From Ravibacter sp037191015 (GTDB taxonomy: Bacteria > Bacteroidota > Bacteroidia > Cytophagales > Spirosomataceae), in the NCBI GenBank assembly GCA_037191015.1, contig JBBCKD010000029.1, forward strand, positions 1-64,000: a stretch of DNA of 64,000 bases, read 5' to 3'. Shown piece after piece: positions 42,415 through 50,877 of this stretch. The notes under the pieces were generated by a model, which saw nothing but the letters and a program-made list of their open reading frames with translations, was not told the DNA's origin and ran no database searches. The translations under genes and the position numbers were made by a program. Numbering within the stretch: the stretch's first letter is position 1; every line of letters starts with the position of its first letter.

Positions 42415-43977
42415 GTGTCAAGAAAAGATACCTACATCGCCGCCATTAAAAAATCATATACGACAGATAAACCCGCTATAAGACTGGGATCGGGTATCCT
42501 GGACGGGGAGATCATCGGAGAAGCGGAAATTCACCTTCCGCTGAAAATGATGAATCGCCATGGGCTGGTAGCCGGAGCGACGGGTTCGGGTAAAACCAGG
42601 ACAATCCAGGTCCTGGCCGAGCAGCTTTCAAATGCGGGGGTGCCCGTGTTTCTTTCCGATATAAAAGGCGATTTATCGGGCTTCGGACAGCCGGGACAAA
42701 CCAACAAGGCTATCGATGAAAGATGCCAGGCGCTCAACATCACTTTTGAGCCGCAGGACTACCCTATCGAGCTTTATTCCCTCAGCGGGAAACTGGGCAG
42801 CCCTATGAGGGCTACTGTCCTGGAATTCGGCCCGAACCTGCTGGCTAAAGTGCTCGACCTGAATGCCACCCAGACAGGCGTGCTCGCCGTACTGTTTAAG
42901 TATGCCGACGATAAAAACCTGCCGATGGTGGATCTCAGCGATCTGAAAATGACGCTGAACTATCTTGCCGAAGGTGCCGGGGCAGCAGAGATCAAATCGG
43001 ATTACGGAAGTATTTCCACCACAACCGCCAGTACGATCCTGCGTAAAATAGTGGCGCTCGAGCAGCAGGGTATCGGTTCTATTTTCGGGGAGAAGTCTTT
43101 CGACATCGACGACCTTCTGGAAAGAGTCGACGGGAAGGGGGTAATCAGCCTCCTGAACGTTTCGGACGTACAGGACCAGCCCACACTTTTTTCGACCTTT
43201 ATGCTGAGCCTGCTTGCTGAAATATACAATACATTTCCGGAAGCCGGCGACCTCGATAAACCAAAGCTGGTCTTTTTCCTGGATGAGGCGCATCTTCTTT
43301 TCAAAGATGCGCCGAAAGTATTTCTCGACCAGGTAGAGCAGATAGTAAGGCTGATCAGGTCCAAAGGAGTAGGCGTATTTTTTTGCTCGCAGATGGCGCA
43401 GGATATACCGGATACAATCCTTTCCCAACTGGGTAACCGGGTACAACACGTGCTTCGTACCTTTACGCCGAACGATGTGGACAATCTCAGGAAAACGGTT
43501 AAGACGTTCCCGCGATCGGATTTTTATGAGATCAATGAAGTGCTGACTACCCTTGGAACCGGCCAGGCGCTTATTACGGTACTGAATGAGAAAGGTATTC
43601 CTACCGAGGTAGCCGCGACGCACCTGCTCCCTCCTACTTCAGTGATGGGGCCCCTGACGACCGCCGACTATGAGAACCGGTACCGGAACTCCCAGCTTTA
43701 CCGGAAGTATAAGGACTCCGTGGACCCGGAAAGCGCCTACGAAATTCTGGCCCGGCGGGTAGAAGAGCAAAACAGGATAGCGGAGCAGGAAAAACAGGCA
43801 AAGGAAGCGGCAAAGCAGAAAACAGGCAGCGGCACAAGAACGAGAGCCGAGAAGTCGGCCTTCGAGCAGGTGCTTTCCGCACCTATTACCCGGCAGATAG
43901 GCCGGGAGCTGGTAAGGGGGGTCTTTGGTATGCTGACCGGCAAAAAAACGACCTCGAAGTCAAAAGGATGGTTCTGA
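42415..43977 (+). CDS. HerA-like ATPase (DUF853 family)
   Basis: A 520-residue protein with a GTG start. The Walker A motif GATGSGKT is at residues 54-61, Walker B LVFFLDEAHLLF at about 281-292, and an arginine-rich stretch follows (IVRLIRSKGVGVFFCSQ). It belongs to the HerA/FtsK-related DUF853 ATPases, whose cellular job is not established; DNA translocation has been suggested from homology. The C-terminal region is Glu/Lys/Gln-rich helix (about 440-490). No NurA-type nuclease gene is adjacent. It is likely cytoplasmic. Confidence 0.88.
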   Translation: MSRKDTYIAAIKKSYTTDKPAIRLGSGILDGEIIGEAEIHLPLKMMNRHGLVAGATGSGKTRTIQVLAEQLSNAGVPVFLSDIKGDLSGFGQPGQTNKAIDERCQALNITFEPQDYPIELYSLSGKLGSPMRATVLEFGPNLLAKVLDLNATQTGVLAVLFKYADDKNLPMVDLSDLKMTLNYLAEGAGAAEIKSDYGSISTTTASTILRKIVALEQQGIGSIFGEKSFDIDDLLERVDGKGVISLLNVSDVQDQPTLFSTFMLSLLAEIYNTFPEAGDLDKPKLVFFLDEAHLLFKDAPKVFLDQVEQIVRLIRSKGVGVFFCSQMAQDIPDTILSQLGNRVQHVLRTFTPNDVDNLRKTVKTFPRSDFYEINEVLTTLGTGQALITVLNEKGIPTEVAATHLLPPTSVMGPLTTADYENRYRNSQLYRKYKDSVDPESAYEILARRVEEQNRIAEQEKQAKEAAKQKTGSGTRTRAEKSAFEQVLSAPITRQIGRELVRGVFGMLTGKKTTSKSKGWF

Positions 43978-44042
43978 GAGGAGGTGTCAGGCCTCATATT
44001 AATCCGGCAATATTTCAATAATAACATCCAAACTCCCTTTTA

Positions 44043-44834
44043 ATGAACCTGCATTTAACAGAAAAAGTCATCATCGTTACCGGCGGTGCCAAAGGTATAG
44101 GCGAAGCGATAGTCAATGTGCTGGCGAACGAAAGCGCTATCCCGGTTATTGTCGGAAGGAATGCTGATGACAACCAGAAAGTAGTAGATACGCTTGCGGG
44201 CCTGGGGCTGCTGGCTTCCCATGTGGTGGGCGAGCTGACCGATCCGGCAGCTTCCGAAGCAGCGGTGAAAGCTGTGCTCGACAGGTACGGGCGTATCGAT
44301 GGCGTGATCAACAATGCGGGCGTAAACGACGGCGTAGGACTCGAGAACGGATCTTACGAAGGCTTTATGGCGTCGCTGCACAGAAATGTGGTACACTATT
44401 ACCTGATGGTACACTATGCGCTACCCGCTCTGAAAGAGTCGAAGGGGAGCATCGTTAACATTACCTCTAAAACGGCCGAAACCGGGCAGGGCAATACGTC
44501 GGGATACGCGGCGTCTAACGGGGCACGAAATGCGCTGACACGGGAATGGGCAGTGGAATTGCTGAAATACGGGATCAGGGTAAACGCGATCGTAGTAGCC
44601 GAATGCTGGACCCCGCTTTATGAAAAATGGATCAATACACTCCCGGATCCCGATGGGACAAGAGCATCCATAGAAAAGAATATTCCGCTAGGACAGCGTA
44701 TGACAACCTCCGAAGAGATTGCCAACATGGCTGCGTTCCTGATTTCAGGGAAATCCAGCCATACTACCGGCCAGATCATTTATGTAGACGGCGGTTATGT
44801 ACATCTTGACCGTGCGCTGAATAGCCTCGCTTAG
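44043..44834 (+). CDS. Short-chain dehydrogenase/reductase, atypical active site
   Basis: A 263-residue classical-length SDR: cofactor loop TGGAKGIG (13-20), NNAGVND (90-96), Ser142 in IVNITSKTAE. The usual YxxxK is Y155-A-A-S-N159, so the catalytic lysine is asparagine. I recall related Bacteroidota SDRs having the same SGYAA(A/S)NG.RNALTREWA context, so it is probably a subfamily trait rather than a mutation. Substrate unknown; L-fucose-dehydrogenase-like sugar oxidation is possible. It starts 65 nt after the HerA-like gene and is convergent with hemB. Confidence 0.85.
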   Translation: MNLHLTEKVIIVTGGAKGIGEAIVNVLANESAIPVIVGRNADDNQKVVDTLAGLGLLASHVVGELTDPAASEAAVKAVLDRYGRIDGVINNAGVNDGVGLENGSYEGFMASLHRNVVHYYLMVHYALPALKESKGSIVNITSKTAETGQGNTSGYAASNGARNALTREWAVELLKYGIRVNAIVVAECWTPLYEKWINTLPDPDGTRASIEKNIPLGQRMTTSEEIANMAAFLISGKSSHTTGQIIYVDGGYVHLDRALNSLA

Positions 44835-44881
44835 AGGTTGTTCAGCGAAAAGCGGTGGCGGGCGCTGACCTTACCGGTCGG

Positions 44882-45859
44882 CTAGGAGAGGCCGGCAGCC
44901 AGCTCTTTGGCAAAGTAGGTAAGTATGACCTTTGCCCCTGCCCTTCTGATGCTCAGCACGACCTCCATGGCTATTTTGCTGCCGTCCAGCCAGCCGTTCC
45001 TGTCGGCAGCTTTGATCATGGCATATTCACCGGAGACATTATAAGCTGCTACGGGGATATCGAAGTTGTCATTTAATAGGCTGATGATATCCAGGTAGGC
45101 CAGCGCCGGCTTTACCATCAGAAAATCGGCTCCTTCCTCAATATCGAGCTGGGCCTCTATAAGCGCCTCCCGTTTGTTGGCAGGATTCATCTGGTAGGTT
45201 TTCTTGTCCCCGAACTTGGGGGCGGAGTCGAGCGCATCCCTGAACGGGCCGTAAAATGCGCTGGCATATTTTGCCGTGTAAGACATGATCGATACACCGG
45301 TAAAGCCCGCTTCGTCCAGTATGCTCCTGATATGCCCTACCCTCCCGTCCATCATATCGCTCGGGCCGATAATATCTGCCCCGGCCCGGGCCTGGGCCAG
45401 CGCCATCTTGCCGAGGATCTCCAGCGTAGGGTCGTTCAGGATCTCCCCGTTCACAACCACGCCGTCGTGGCCGTCGCTGCTGTACGGGTCCATGGCGACA
45501 TCGGTCATCAGCGTTATATCGGGAAACTTTTCCTTCACTGCCGTCAGCGTTCTCAGGTAGAAGGTTTCTTCCCTGTAGCTTTCCGAAGCCGTCCTGTCTT
45601 TAAGGCTTTCCTGGTAGTTGGGAAAAAGATCGATCGCCCTGATCCCCAGGTCCTGCAGCTCCTTTATTTCTTCCAGCAGGAAATCCGGGGAATAACGGTA
45701 GATCCCGGGCATCGAGGAAACCTCCGTTTTAACGCCCGAGCCATCGACTACGAACATCGGGAAGATAAGATCGTTCAGGGATAGCTGTGTTTCCTGAACC
45801 ATATCCCTGATTGCTTCTGATTTGCGGTTCCTGCGCGGACGACGTGATATATAAAACAT
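44882..45859 (-). CDS. hemB: Porphobilinogen synthase (delta-aminolevulinic acid dehydratase)
   Basis: About 325 residues from ATG 45859 (MFYISRRPRRNRKSEAIRDMVQ); the longer frame to 45895 adds 12 unconserved residues. HemB condenses two 5-aminolevulinates in haem synthesis. The active-site lysines are in SIMSYTAKYASAFYGPFRDA and FLMVKPALAYLD. The metal-site region is MTDVAMDPYSSDGHDG, an Asp-rich motif instead of the Cys-rich zinc site, so a magnesium-type enzyme is expected. It lies 50 nt after the response regulator gene on the same strand. Confidence 0.95.
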   Translation of the reverse strand: MFYISRRPRRNRKSEAIRDMVQETQLSLNDLIFPMFVVDGSGVKTEVSSMPGIYRYSPDFLLEEIKELQDLGIRAIDLFPNYQESLKDRTASESYREETFYLRTLTAVKEKFPDITLMTDVAMDPYSSDGHDGVVVNGEILNDPTLEILGKMALAQARAGADIIGPSDMMDGRVGHIRSILDEAGFTGVSIMSYTAKYASAFYGPFRDALDSAPKFGDKKTYQMNPANKREALIEAQLDIEEGADFLMVKPALAYLDIISLLNDNFDIPVAAYNVSGEYAMIKAADRNGWLDGSKIAMEVVLSIRRAGAKVILTYFAKELAAGLS

Positions 45860-45909
45860 ATTGCAGCTTTCTGATTTCGCTGCAAAGGTAGCCAATTCTT
45901 TTCCCTGTT

Positions 45910-46602
45910 CTAAACTGCCAGCCTGAAACCTTCCCCGTGAAGATTGATGATCTGAATGGACGGGTCATTTTTCAGGTGCTTCCTGAGCTTGGTGATATAG
46001 ACATCCATGCTCCTGGCATTAAAATAGGAGTCATCACCCCAGATCATTTTGAGCGCATAGCTTCTCCCGACAGGCTGGTTGAGATTCTCGCAAAACAGCT
46101 TCAGCAATTCCGATTCCTTGCTGGTCAGCCTGAAAGTTTCTCCGTTGCACGTGAGTTGCTGCATATCGTAATTGAACACATAGGCGCCGATCCCGTAAAC
46201 TGCCCCGGCAGTTTCCCCCTGAACGGAAGAATGCGGGTGATAACGCCTCAAAACGGCCTCTATCCTGGCCAGCAGCACTTCCCTGTCAAACGGCTTGGTC
46301 AGGTAATCGTCCCCGCCGATCTTCAATCCCTGGATGGTATCTTCCTTCATGGATCTGGCCGTAAGAAAAATAATGGGAACATCTTTTTTCCCGCTCATCC
46401 TGACTTCCTTGGCAAGCGCGAACCCGTCCTTCCTGGGCATCATCACGTCGAAGATACACAGGTCATATTGTCCTTCAACGAACTTATCCCACCCTTGCTG
46501 GCCGTCCTTTGCCCAATCGGTGCTGTAGCCTTTAGAACCCAGGTATTCCTGCAAAAGGGAGCCGAGATTCGGATCATCTTCAACCAAGAGAAGTTTCTTC
46601 AT
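45910..46602 (-). CDS. OmpR/PhoB-family response regulator (RprY-like)
   Basis: A 230-residue two-domain regulator. The receiver domain (1-120) has the acidic pair LVEDD, the phospho-accepting Asp in LCIFDVMMPRKDG (about residue 53), and Lys in DDYLTKPFDREVLLARI. The C-terminal winged helix (about 130-228) includes TSKESELLKLFCEN and RSMDVYITKLRKHL. It is partnered with the kinase encoded just upstream (106-nt gap). RprXY-type pairs of Bacteroidota respond to envelope or ionic stress. hemB follows. Confidence 0.92.
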   Translation of the reverse strand: MKKLLLVEDDPNLGSLLQEYLGSKGYSTDWAKDGQQGWDKFVEGQYDLCIFDVMMPRKDGFALAKEVRMSGKKDVPIIFLTARSMKEDTIQGLKIGGDDYLTKPFDREVLLARIEAVLRRYHPHSSVQGETAGAVYGIGAYVFNYDMQQLTCNGETFRLTSKESELLKLFCENLNQPVGRSYALKMIWGDDSYFNARSMDVYITKLRKHLKNDPSIQIINLHGEGFRLAV

Positions 46603-46707
46603 GTAACGACACGGTTTAATTACAAATCTTTTACCGTCCTTCGACTCAGCCGGGGACCGCCTTCGACAGCTTCTCCGGTAATTTTTGAGCTCTTTTTTTC
46701 AGTGTGT

Positions 46708-48459
46708 TCAGATACCGGTCTCCGGAGCAGCCATTAAAGGCAGCCAGACTGTAAAGGTAGCCCCCTCTCCTTTTTTACTCCCGACGGATACCCGGCCGCC
46801 GTGGGCTTCGACAATTTTTTTCACATAGCTCAATCCCAGTCCAAAGCCCTTTACGTCGTGCCTGTTCCCGGTGGGTACCCGGTAGAAATTCTCAAAAATA
46901 CGGGCGATCTGCTCTTTGCTCAATCCTATTCCGCTGTCGGAGACAGATATGGCTATCCCGTTTTCCAGGTTTTCGGTGCTGATGTCCAGCTTCAGCACAT
47001 CGGGAGAATACTTGATCGCATTATCCACGAGGTTATAGACAACGTTGGTGAGATGTACGGGATCACCATGCACGTTCTCGAAGCTTGCCTGGTAATCGAG
47101 CGTGAGATCCCCGTTCCTGCGTTCCATCTGAACGCTCAGGTTGTTCAGCGCTTTTTCGATCAGGTCATGTACGTTCACAGTCTCCCGCTTCAGTTCGAGG
47201 TTGCCTTTTTCCATCTGCGCCATCTGCAGCACTCTTTCCACCTGCACGCCGAGCCGCCTGTTTTCCGTACCGATGATGTCCATATAGCGGGCTACATTTT
47301 CCGCGCCGGGTGTCGATGAGCTCTTCTCCATCGCCATATCGACTGCTAACCCGATGGTAGAGATCGGGGTTTTGAGCTCATGCGTCATATTGTTTATGAA
47401 ATCGCTCTTGATATCTGACAGCTTTTTCTGCCTGATGATCGTGGAAACCGCTACGTAGAAGCATACCATTACGACCAGCACCAGCAGGACCGAACCTGTC
47501 ATCATCGCTCCCGTTTTTTCCAGGACGTACTGCCGTTTCCCGGGGAAATAGACAAACAGCATACCTCCCGAACGCGGTGTCGCACCCGGGAAAAGAGTAG
47601 TTTTATAGGCATTTTGTTCCCAGACTTTCATATCGACATCTGCAGTGCTAAACAGCATTTCCGCGTGGTTGTGAGGTCTTACCGCAAATGAAAAAGGCAA
47701 CGTGATCCCTTTTTCGCTGAACTCCTTCCTTAGCAGCGAGTCCATTAGGAAACGATTAACGCGTTCATGGACAGGGCGTTTGGTATACATAATATCTTCG
47801 ATCACCTCTCTCAGCAACACCTCGGCTTCGGTCGATTTCGGCACCGGCGGTAATTTTTCCGGCTTCGGCACCTTTACATTTCCCCGTACAGGTTTCCTGA
47901 CAAGCTCTCCCTGCTTGTTTATGCTGCTTGTGCCGTCAAAAGCATTACCCCAGAAAATTTCATCGTTCATCCGGCGCCGGATAAACTCTTCGATACCCGC
48001 GGTCCCCATTTGCTGGGCTCTGAAAAACTCGTCGATCAACTGTTGTTCCCGCTCGATCAGCTGATGAAACGACGGTACCAGCGCATCGGATTGAAGCCCG
48101 CTGTTACGATGCGGTATCGGGATCTCTCCCCCTCTTCTCCGGGCCCATGCGTTTTTAGGCGTGATCAGCATGACTGTATCTTTCCGGGCGGGGCGATTTT
48201 CCTTCGTCCTGGCAAGAATGCTCATCTGGCGCAGCTTTTCCTTCTGGATCTCGTCTTCTCTCCTCTGCTGAAGCAGATAGACAATTTCCTGCTTTTCGAG
48301 CTTATGCGCCACGTTCTGAACGGCCTCCGCTACCTTGTCGTTGAAACGGTCATTTTGCGCCGCCAATGCCTCACGGATCCAGTACCACTGGAAAGTAATG
48401 AGCCCTATCATCGACAGGCACATAAAAAAAACGATAGCTTTTATCTTTCCGGGTGTCAT
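46708..48459 (-). CDS. Sensor histidine kinase (RprX-like)
   Basis: A 583-residue membrane kinase. The N-terminal membrane helix (about 8-27) and a second one (about 325-348, TGSVLLVLVVMVCFYVAVSTI) enclose a periplasmic sensor region of about 300 residues. HisKA has the phospho-accepting His in FINNMTHELKTPISTI (about 362-377). The ATPase domain has VYNLVDNAIKYSP and GFGLGLSYVKKIVEAHGG. It phosphorylates the downstream OmpR-type regulator. It diverges from the secreted protein gene at 48683, which may be a target. Confidence 0.93.
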   Translation of the reverse strand: MTPGKIKAIVFFMCLSMIGLITFQWYWIREALAAQNDRFNDKVAEAVQNVAHKLEKQEIVYLLQQRREDEIQKEKLRQMSILARTKENRPARKDTVMLITPKNAWARRRGGEIPIPHRNSGLQSDALVPSFHQLIEREQQLIDEFFRAQQMGTAGIEEFIRRRMNDEIFWGNAFDGTSSINKQGELVRKPVRGNVKVPKPEKLPPVPKSTEAEVLLREVIEDIMYTKRPVHERVNRFLMDSLLRKEFSEKGITLPFSFAVRPHNHAEMLFSTADVDMKVWEQNAYKTTLFPGATPRSGGMLFVYFPGKRQYVLEKTGAMMTGSVLLVLVVMVCFYVAVSTIIRQKKLSDIKSDFINNMTHELKTPISTIGLAVDMAMEKSSSTPGAENVARYMDIIGTENRRLGVQVERVLQMAQMEKGNLELKRETVNVHDLIEKALNNLSVQMERRNGDLTLDYQASFENVHGDPVHLTNVVYNLVDNAIKYSPDVLKLDISTENLENGIAISVSDSGIGLSKEQIARIFENFYRVPTGNRHDVKGFGLGLSYVKKIVEAHGGRVSVGSKKGEGATFTVWLPLMAAPETGI

Positions 48460-48640
48460 TTCTCAACTATTCATGCAACATTTCCGTTTTCACCGCGTCT
48501 CTTGCTGTGACATTCCGGTACAAAAATAAGTTTCCGTTACCGACAGAGCCTGCTTTTAACATACTTTAACACCGTGAAAGAGTTATCAGAAACCGGTTTC
48601 GGCCCGGTCTGCCGTTATTTACCTGTATCCCGGCAACTCA

Positions 48641-48668
48641 ATTGTCTAATTGTTTAATTGTCTAATTA
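48641..48668. repeat. 8-bp tandem repeat ATTGTCTA
   Basis: ATTGTCTA, ATTGTTTA, ATTGTCTA and a partial ATTA follow each other in 28 bp, ending 14 bp before the start codon at 48683. Such a repeat can vary in length and affect spacing between promoter and start, or be a regulator-binding array. Confidence 0.5.
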
Positions 48669-48682
48669 ACCTTTATATAAAA

Positions 48683-49477
48683 ATGAAATATCTCTTATTC
48701 GCATACGGGCTGCTCGCGGGCGTTCCCGCATTGAAGGCCCAGGACGCGCTCCCGAAAAAGGAGAAGTCACGCATTACCGTCCAGATTGTGGAGGAAAACG
48801 GCGGAGACAGAATTGTGGAAGAACGCAGCTATGATACCGGCGAGCTGTCGCCTCAACAGCAGCGCGCTCATCTCGATAGCCTGCTGGGTACGCTCGACAT
48901 CGAAGGTAAAGGTAAAAACCGGCGGATCACCATTACGATGGAAGACGGGGAAATACGAAAACATGCAACGAATGTTTTCCCGCGTCACCCCGAATTTCGC
49001 CGCGCCGAGCTCGACAGGTTGGGACGACAGCTTGATACGACTTTCTCGAAAAATGCCGCGAAGATCGAGCTCAAAATGAACAAACTGATGGCGGACATCG
49101 AATCGCGCCCGGCAGCTTTCAGTTTCGATATCGCAGACCGGATTGAAAAGACAAAGGCTTTCACCCTTGGCTGGGATAGCGGGTTCCCGAACTCGTCAAA
49201 GACCGTAAGGTCCGTATCGATTAACCCGAACCGGCCTTTTGACGGCTACCTGAACCTCCGTTTCGCCGTCAGGGAAAAAGGAGACGTGCTCATAACCGTA
49301 ACAGATACCAGGGGGAAAGAGCAAGGCAGGAAAGAGCTGAAGGATTTTGAAGGAGAGTTTACCGGGCAGATCAAATTGAAAGAAGCTGCAGCCGGTGTTT
49401 TGTTTGTGAACATAGTGCAGAACGACGACGGTGTTTCACAAAGAGTCGCTCTCCCCGAAAGGACAGGATCAAAATAG
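48683..49477 (+). CDS. Secreted protein with a T9SS-like C-terminal fold
   Basis: About 264 residues. The frame opens at 48650, but ATG 48683 begins the signal peptide MKYLLFAYGLLAGVPALKAQ. The middle is charged and helical (GELSPQQQRAHLDSLLGTL, KNAAKIELKMNKLMADIE). The C-terminal 75 residues (SINPNRPFDGYLNLRFAV ... DVLITVTDTRGKEQGRKEL ... AGVLFVNIVQ) resemble a T9SS type A sorting domain, though the usual YPNP is INPN. It probably is secreted or surface-attached. It diverges from the RprX-like kinase gene and overlaps the end of the convergent GNAT gene by 9 bp. Confidence 0.75.
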   Translation: MKYLLFAYGLLAGVPALKAQDALPKKEKSRITVQIVEENGGDRIVEERSYDTGELSPQQQRAHLDSLLGTLDIEGKGKNRRITITMEDGEIRKHATNVFPRHPEFRRAELDRLGRQLDTTFSKNAAKIELKMNKLMADIESRPAAFSFDIADRIEKTKAFTLGWDSGFPNSSKTVRSVSINPNRPFDGYLNLRFAVREKGDVLITVTDTRGKEQGRKELKDFEGEFTGQIKLKEAAAGVLFVNIVQNDDGVSQRVALPERTGSK

Positions 49478-50020
49478 CAATTTATCAGTTCGGTTTTCCC
49501 AATGTGGGCGTTCCAGGACAAGCTGCCGGTGTGGCAGCTTGTCTCCGTAATGATCAAAATCAATAGTGCCGTCTTCCCTGGCGCCCAGCCGGCTCACGGC
49601 CACAAGAGAGCGGGTGTTGTGTTCGCCGACATGGAAATAGACCTTTTCCACAAATTGAAAGGCATAGTTCAGCAGCAGGGTCTTGGCCGCACGGTTGTAG
49701 AGACCTCCCCAGCAGCGCCTGGCCAGGAAGGTATACCCTATGGCTACAGACCGGTTTTTGCTGTCGAATCCGTAAAACCTGGTAGACCCGATGGTCTCGC
49801 CGGTACCCGCATCTACTATTAAGAAAGCCGTTCCCGAGGCAATTGCAGCGTCAAAGAATTTCTGAAAGACGGGGAGTTGATACCTGTCTTTTTCGGGATG
49901 CTGCTCCCATATAAGCGGATCGGAAGCCGTCTTACAGAGGTCGTCAAAATCTGGAAGCGCCAGCGGTTTGAGCCGTACGATGTCGTTTTGGAGGCCCGAA
50001 GGCTGCCAGTCTATATCCAT
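49469..50020 (-). CDS. GNAT-family N-acetyltransferase
   Basis: A 183-residue enzyme of the RimJ/RimL-like GNAT branch: GFDSKNRSVAIGYTFLARRCWGGLYNRAAKTLLLNYAF (about 84-121) supplies the acetyl-CoA loop region, and VEKVYFHVGEHNTRSLVAVSRLGAREDGTI (about 125-154) the family C-terminal signature. It acetylates an amine of an unknown substrate, perhaps a protein N-terminus or a small molecule. The last codons overlap the convergent secreted-protein gene by 9 bp. Confidence 0.88.
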   Translation of the reverse strand: MDIDWQPSGLQNDIVRLKPLALPDFDDLCKTASDPLIWEQHPEKDRYQLPVFQKFFDAAIASGTAFLIVDAGTGETIGSTRFYGFDSKNRSVAIGYTFLARRCWGGLYNRAAKTLLLNYAFQFVEKVYFHVGEHNTRSLVAVSRLGAREDGTIDFDHYGDKLPHRQLVLERPHWENRTDKLLF

Positions 50021-50128
50021 TGAACCGGGGTTTTATACGGCTACATATCAGCCGCATCCCAATTTAGAAAGTTTGAGGAAAAATCCGGCGGCCGGGTTCT
50101 GAATAAAGACGAAGCCTTCAGGAGGCGC

Positions 50129-50866
50129 CTACCCGGTTTTAAGCACATTCAGCACTTTAAGCAATTCTTTTTTGCCACCTGAAGGGATAGGTATTCCTTC
50201 GGGAAGATCTGCAAAAAAGATGTGGCTTTGATTGATGCTTTCCACGTGATCCAGGTTGACGATATAAGATCTTGACAGGCGGAAAAAATTGGGGTCCTGC
50301 ATGTACTGGGATAAATACGTGAGATTAGCAGTGACGGTAAGGGTCCTGGTTTTTAGATGTATGACGCAATACATCCGGTTGGCCCGGACAAAGAGTATCT
50401 CCTTTTTAGGGATTTTTTTATAGCTACCCTTCTCTTTGACAAAGATATTTTCGGCGGTATAGCCTTCGGAAGCAGGCTCCTTCTGTGTTTGTGAGAAATA
50501 GTAATAGGCTAATTCTACCTGGTAGGCCAGCTCTTCATGCCTGAAGGGTTTAAGCAGATAGGCGGCCGGTAAAGTCTCTTTGGCCCTCCGGAAAGTCTGG
50601 GGTTCGGAATTGGCGGTCAGGTATATAACCGGCATCCATTTGTGTTCAAGCAATTCCCGTGCAGTCGAAATACCATCGGCGGAGGAATTTTTGAGAAATA
50701 TGTCCAGGATGGCCAGGTCAGGCGGGTTTTTCTTAACCGAGGCCATCGCTTCGCTGTAGTTGCGGGTAATGTCGGTGATCCGGTGTCCTGCCTCTTCCAG
50801 GGTCACTTTCAGATCGGTGGCCGTGATGATCTCGTCTTCTAAAAGAAGGATTTTCAAAGACTGCAT
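50129..50866 (-). CDS. LytTR-family response regulator
   Basis: About 245 residues from ATG 50866 (MQSLKILLLEDEIITATDL). A TTG at 50881 would overlap the kinase stop codon as TTGA and add 5 residues. The receiver domain has the acidic LLLEDE, the phospho-Asp in LAILDIFLKNSSADG (about residue 56), and Lys in AYLLKPFRHEELAYQVE. The C-terminal LytTR DNA-binding domain spans about 145-245 (IFVKEKGSYKKIPKKEILFVRANRMYC ... FFRLSRSYIVNLDHVESI). Such regulators bind direct repeats. It is co-transcribed with the TPR sensor kinase. Confidence 0.92.
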   Translation of the reverse strand: MQSLKILLLEDEIITATDLKVTLEEAGHRITDITRNYSEAMASVKKNPPDLAILDIFLKNSSADGISTARELLEHKWMPVIYLTANSEPQTFRRAKETLPAAYLLKPFRHEELAYQVELAYYYFSQTQKEPASEGYTAENIFVKEKGSYKKIPKKEILFVRANRMYCVIHLKTRTLTVTANLTYLSQYMQDPNFFRLSRSYIVNLDHVESINQSHIFFADLPEGIPIPSGGKKELLKVLNVLKTG

Positions 50867-50877
50867 ATCGAAGTAGT

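Noticed and set aside
48641..48668. CRISPR-like array
   Set aside because: Units are only 8 bp, without spacers, and no cas genes are present.
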